Below are positions 7,442-11,230 of a stretch of 11,230 nucleotides of DNA, piece by piece. The position numbers were made by a program, and so were the translations under genes. The stretch comes from Chloromonas sp. AAM2 (Eukaryota > Chlorophyta > Chlorophyceae > Chlamydomonadales > Chlamydomonadaceae): the NCBI GenBank assembly GCA_004335635.1, contig QAXH01006708.1, forward strand, positions 12,933 through 24,162, read 5' to 3'. The notes under the pieces are model-generated. The model was not told the DNA's origin. It ran no database searches and saw nothing but the letters and a program-made list of their open reading frames with translations. Within the stretch, counting starts at the first letter, position 1. The number at the start of each line of letters is the position of its first letter.

Positions 7442-8855
7442 GATAAAACTGTGCAAGTTGCTTTAAGTTCCAGAGCTGTATGTGTAGCGGTAAGGTTTTC
7501 TATGGAAGGTTTGTAGATGACTGGACGGAAGCCGGCCCAATCTGTCACAATGCACTCGTTGTTTGCAGAATCAAAAACTACCTGTTCAAGATGATTGACA
7601 ACACTCGGAATCAGCAGTGCACACAAAAGGCATGCTGTGATGGCACTTTTTCTCTTCTCTTTCAAAAGTCGTTTTCATCAAGGCCTTTCAAGAACTTTTT
7701 GTTCACTGTTTAGTTGTGGGCAGTCCACATGCATTGAGCACAAAAACCATCAGACCTTGCCTTGTTTGGGTCAGCAACCACCTGCTACTGCCAGTTAATG
7801 TTGATGTTTTCCATGGTCGCTCAGATCATCTGGCCAAAGGTCGCAGCTCATACTTTCCGTTCTGGACCCCTGGCATCTTCTCGGGCTTTGGAACTTGGAC
7901 ACTTAGGCTTGTAGTTTCCACAAGCATGTAGAGCTGACAACTACTACCTCCTTGCACTCGCCCTTCTTGGTTCCCTACTGAATGACATACACAATCCCGG
8001 TGTCAGCATCAGCTGCATTCACGCATTCTGCAGTACTGATGTAGCAAGTAGTACTGGCTGACGTTAGCAAGGACATGCCTCTTCTGCAATGCAGCACACA
8101 AAGTGCGTTGATGTACTGCGGTCATGGACAAGGCCGTCAATTTCATGCTGGAGCCTTTGGCCAGTGTACTTGTGGTTTGCCTGAGTGGGAGGCAGCATGC
8201 TAGCTAATGTGGTATGCCCCATCATGATCTGGACTGCCGTTCCAGTTCGTTTCACTCCCGAGTCAGGTTTTTGAGAATTGATAGCAGCAGTTGCCAAACA
8301 CGTCATGCGGTCAAGTCGTCTTACGGTTCCTGGCGTGCTTACAGTGCACACATTTGCAAAACAGTGTGCGTCCTGCACACTGGTGGTGTATACGCTGCCT
8401 GTTACGCAGTGAAATCTTGGTGCCCCTTACTTTCGACGCTTTCACACACTGTGCTTGCTTGCCGTGTTGCCAGTTTGTTTCCCTTTTACTGTCGTGCGCA
8501 ACGGCTGCGTTCGAGGTGATGATTGTAGACTTCGTACTGCGTGCATGTGCGACAAATGGTTTCCAAGCCAAGTAAGTCGATCCGATACCCAGCTACCCTT
8601 GCTCACCCTAGTCTAGTCACCTCGCTTGGCTTCCACACAGTTCTGGAAAGCTGTCATGTCATCAACGCCTTGGAGAGGGGCTGAATGGGCATTACGCACC
8701 ATGCCCTGTACCAGCCAGGCTGCCAACGGCTCTAGCACCTTCTGCCTCCTGTTGCGGGCAATGCGTAAAGGGCAGTGCGTAAATCCCAGGCAGTGACTGG
8801 AGCCAGAGGCATGCTGGGGTTTTGGAACCACAACCAACCGGTCAGCGACCACAGT

Positions 8856-8876
8856 GTTGTTGTTGTTGTTGTTGTT
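8856..8876. repeat. (GTT)7 microsatellite
   Basis: Seven perfect GTT units, followed by GCTG. It lies about 180 nt before the start codon of gene 2, within a pyrimidine-rich stretch. Confidence 0.95.
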
Positions 8877-9000
8877 GCTGTCTTGTTTTCATCCACACCT
8901 TTTGAATTACAGAGGCATCCACCTCTGTGTCATGTACGCTGCCTCAGCTCCGGAACCCTAAACGGTCAACTGCTGGGATTTGCGCAATTGGGAGGCGGAA

Positions 9001-9016
9001 GCAGCAGCAGCAGCAG
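9001..9016. repeat. (GCA)5 microsatellite before the gene 2 start
   Basis: Five perfect GCA units plus one base, about 36 nt upstream of ATG 9053, probably in the 5' UTR. The TAG stop in frame with gene 2 (9017-9019) follows immediately. Confidence 0.9.
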
Positions 9017-9052
9017 TAGTATTGTCAGATCGAAGAACTCAGTAGCAACGTC

Positions 9053-11230
9053 ATGAGTGGTCGCTACGGATATGCGGCAGGGTATGGTGGCCAGGGTCAA
9101 GGCCAGCCGCAGCAACAGCAAGTCTCTCAGCCGACTTCGGCCCTCCCGACATCCTACCAGCAGCAGACTGCATATGGGCAAGCTCAGGTACACCTGTGTT
9201 CGTGATCGGACTGGATCTGCGCACATGCTTGCTGGGGCACACGCTCGTTTCATTGTGAACAGGATCGCAGCAAAATCTGCGATGAATGTTGCTGTTAAAT
9301 GTCTAGCAGCATAATTTGCCGGCTTAGGCGCCTTTGCCGCTGGATGCATGTCCATGCAGGTTCCAATGGACGTGAGCCGGCCCCCTGCAAATTTCCAGCA
9401 GACACAGGCCAGTCAGCATGGCTTCGGCCAGACAAGCCAGCCTGCAAGCTATCCAAGCGGAGCATACGGCGAGCAGCAGCTTCCTACTCAGTACCAGCAG
9501 GCTCAAGTCCAGGCCTCAGCACGTGGCTACAACACAGCCGCACCAGCTGCTGCCACTGGTGCTGGCAGGCTGCCAGATAGCTACGGCCAGCCACAGCCAG
9601 CCTCCTACCCAGTAGCTGCCACTGTCTCTGCTTCAGGCTCAGCTCTACCTGCCAGCTATGCCACACCGGTCATGGGCGGTGCGGCAGCCCTGCCTAGCAG
9701 TTACAACGTGCCTGCCCAGCGTTCTGCGGCTGGCTCCATGCAGCCGGCAGCAGCAGCAGCTGGCGGCTATGGCACGGCTGCTCCACATTCAGAGCAGTAC
9801 GGCCAGCCGCCAGGTGGCAGGGCCTCTTTGGGAGCCACAGGTGGGTGGCTGGGTGGGTGTGATGCAAGGGGTGGTCACACTTTCAGGTTTCAAGCAAGCA
9901 TGCATGTGGTTGCGCTTGTTGTTGTTCTGGGGACGACTCTTTGTGAGCCCTTGTTGGGTGGTGTGGTCTGAATTACCACGTTGGTATTCAGCATGCTTGT
10001 GCATAAGTTTGAGGCCAAAAACAATATGTTTGGGCATGGTATGCAAACGTGGACGGCATGCACTATGTAGAGACGTGAACGGCATGCGGACTGTGGCTCC
10101 TTATCTGCGACAGTTGTTTGGTTGGCCTGGTCTGCCATGTCCTGTGTAAGCTCATCACCCGATGCATGGTACGGGTCTTGGCACGATGCAGGCGGGGGGG
10201 CGGCCGGCCGTGCAGGGTATGGCGCAGGAGGTGGTGGCGGGGGCATGTATGGGGGAAATGGAGGTGGGGGTACGGCTCCCGCAGGTGGTGGTGGGGGCTA
10301 TGGTACGCGTGGTGGGCACGCCGGTGCGGGAGCGGCTGGCGGGTTCGGCCCAGCTGGTGGCGGTGGTGGTGGCGGAGGTTACGGGCAGGAGCAGAGTCGG
10401 TGGGGCGGTGGGCCAGGTGCGGCTGATCCCCAGGCTGGTATGGGTGGTCGCTTTGGCGGAGAGGCTGGTGGTGGGAATGTTGGTGAGGGCGGTGCAGCGG
10501 CGCAATATGGAGGCGGGGGCGGTGCAGCGGCGCAATATGGGGGCGGAGGCGGTGCAGCAGGGCAGTACGGAGGCGTGGCCGGAGGCAGTGGCGGTGGCGG
10601 CGGCGGTTTGAGTGGCACGGGGTATGCACCGGGCTATACAATTCCCGTCAAGTCGAAGGACACCGGAGCGCGGGTAGAGGGGGCAGCCAGAGCAGGTAAG
10701 CTATCGCGTTGGTAACTTTTGTGGTCGGCGGGAGTTCATTAAATCCCTTGCATCTGGCTCTAGAGCTTGTAGTGCTATGTCTCGGCCATCTCTGACACAG
10801 TGGCATGCGATCGGTTTTCAATGCCGTTTATTGCTGTTACCTCTGCAGGTTCCCGTTTCTCTGCCCCTGTGGCAGCCCCTGTGCAACCCGCAGCAGCAGC
10901 ACCAGCCACAGGGCCGTACAGGGGGGGTGGCAACGCATACGGGGACAATGCAGCTGCCTTTGCATCCGGAGTGAACCCAGCAGCACACGGCAGTGGGGCA
11001 GGCGGCAACGGCGGTTACGGCGGTTACCAAATGGAGGTTGGCGGTTATGGCCAGGACACGGCTGGTGGTTTCAACGCGGGGTATGGAGCCGGTGGTGGTG
11101 GGGGTTACGGCGGAGCGGGTTACACCGGTGGTGGTGGGGCTGGCGAATATGCTATGGGAATGGGCGGACAAGGATATGGGGACATGGGCGGTGTTGGGGG
11201 TTACGGTGCCGGTATGGGTTACGGCGGGCC
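9053..11230 (+). CDS. Q/S/Y- and G/Y-rich low-complexity protein, FET/hnRNP-like prion-like region (3' end outside window)
   Basis: Exons: 9053-9187, 9360-9840, 10192-10695, 10849-11230 (open at the edge). Donors are GTACAC, GTGGGT, GTAAGC; acceptors are all TGCAG; phases 0, 1, 1 agree. About 500 residues are visible. The start is the first ATG after an in-frame TAG at 9017-9019. Exon 1 begins MSGRYGYAAGYGGQGQGQ. Exon 2 is Gln/Ser/Tyr/Ala/Pro-rich with repeated LPxSY and YGQP motifs (LPDSYGQP, LPASYATP, LPSSYNVP). Exons 3-4 are runs of GGGGYG and GAAAQYGGGG. The one charged, less repetitive segment is IPVKSKDTGARVEGAARA at the end of exon 3. Composition matches prion-like domains of FUS/EWS/TAF15 or glycine-rich hnRNP proteins, which drive RNA-granule condensation; an RRM or zinc finger may follow past the window, but none is seen. 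A structural glycine-rich protein is the main alternative; no signal peptide is apparent. Confidence 0.75.
9841..10191 (+). other. intron 2 of gene 2
   Basis: 351 nt, donor GTGGGT, acceptor GATGCAG, phase 1. The G-rich beginning (GTGGGTGGCTGGGTGGGTG) continues the G-skew of the neighbouring exons. No other element was seen. An alternative acceptor at 10148-10149 would add about 14 residues including AWYGSWHD and is judged less likely. Confidence 0.65.
10491..10580 (+). repeat. 30-bp tandem repeat, three units, coding GAAAQYGGGG
   Basis: Units 10491-10520, 10521-10550 and 10551-10580, in frame in exon 3 of gene 2. Units 1 and 2 differ at two silent bases and encode GAAAQYGGGG twice; unit 3 is more diverged (GAAGQYGGVA). 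This is a recent expansion within the low-complexity region and probably polymorphic in length. Confidence 0.92.

Larger units (their letters stand above)
7123..9052. other. intergenic spacer, no convincing gene
   Basis: About 1.9 kb between the inverted-repeat element and gene 2. Only short open frames occur on both strands. Minus-strand pieces such as 8311-8571 (with CVHCKHARNRKT) and 7393-7665 have some protein-like character but are broken by stops and frame changes; a decayed transposon is possible but unproven. The segment just before 9053 should contain the promoter and 5' UTR of gene 2. No clear TATA box was seen. A pyrimidine-rich tract ending in TTACAG near 8910 could be the acceptor of a 5' UTR intron. 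Confidence 0.5.

Noticed and set aside
8775..9056. plus-strand frame translating the (GTT)7 repeat as poly-Val and (GCA)5 as poly-Ser
   Set aside because: Microsatellite-driven; it is out of frame with the gene 2 start and ends right at it.
10063..10641. 192-codon minus-strand open frame, His/Pro/Arg-rich, and other antisense frames opposite gene 2 (e.g. 10379-10618, Pro-rich)
   Set aside because: They are the antisense of the Gly-rich coding repeats (GGN read backwards gives Pro/His/Arg codons); stop-free only because of composition.
1..11230. CRISPR array, rRNA, tRNA, bacterial promoters or ribosome-binding sites
   Set aside because: No regularly spaced repeats, rRNA signatures or tRNA-like cloverleaf were seen; gene structure is eukaryotic.

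Overview
The window is eukaryotic nuclear DNA, most likely from a green alga (Chlorophyta). The evidence is two intron-dense protein genes with canonical GT...AG introns of about 150-630 nt and mostly TGCAG/CCAG acceptors, a UGUAA-type candidate poly(A) signal, trinucleotide microsatellites, and a receptor kinase with a TKL-like catalytic domain. The taxonomic call is an inference. No bacterial-style operons, rRNA, tRNA or CRISPR arrays are visible.

Gene 1 (+ strand, about 676-6224) spans most of the left half and was rebuilt exon by exon. Twelve exons keep one continuous phase and total 2238 nt, which is 745 residues plus stop. They encode seven RCC1-like 'AWG' repeats (about 40 aa each, probably a seven-bladed beta-propeller), one GxxxG-rich transmembrane helix, a Ser/Thr-rich juxtamembrane segment and a complete protein kinase domain with an HGD catalytic loop. 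It therefore looks like a cell-surface receptor-like kinase with an RCC1-type ectodomain. The 5' end (signal peptide, first Met) is not resolved. One in-frame TGA interrupts blade 6 at 2728-2730.

The spacer 6225-9052 holds the 3' UTR of gene 1 and a diverged inverted-repeat element (6444-7122) whose arms enclose a short basic coiled-coil-like reading frame. It also holds about 1.9 kb with no convincing gene. A 21-nt piece of the element's right end recurs inside intron 3 of gene 1, suggesting a dispersed repeat family.

Gene 2 (+ strand, from ATG 9053, running off the right edge) has four visible exons encoding about 500 residues of low-complexity sequence. The N-terminal part is rich in Q/S/Y/A/P and the following part in G/Y/A, resembling the prion-like domains of FET/hnRNP-type RNA-binding proteins. 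No folded domain is reached before the window ends. Nothing in the sequence links the two genes functionally.
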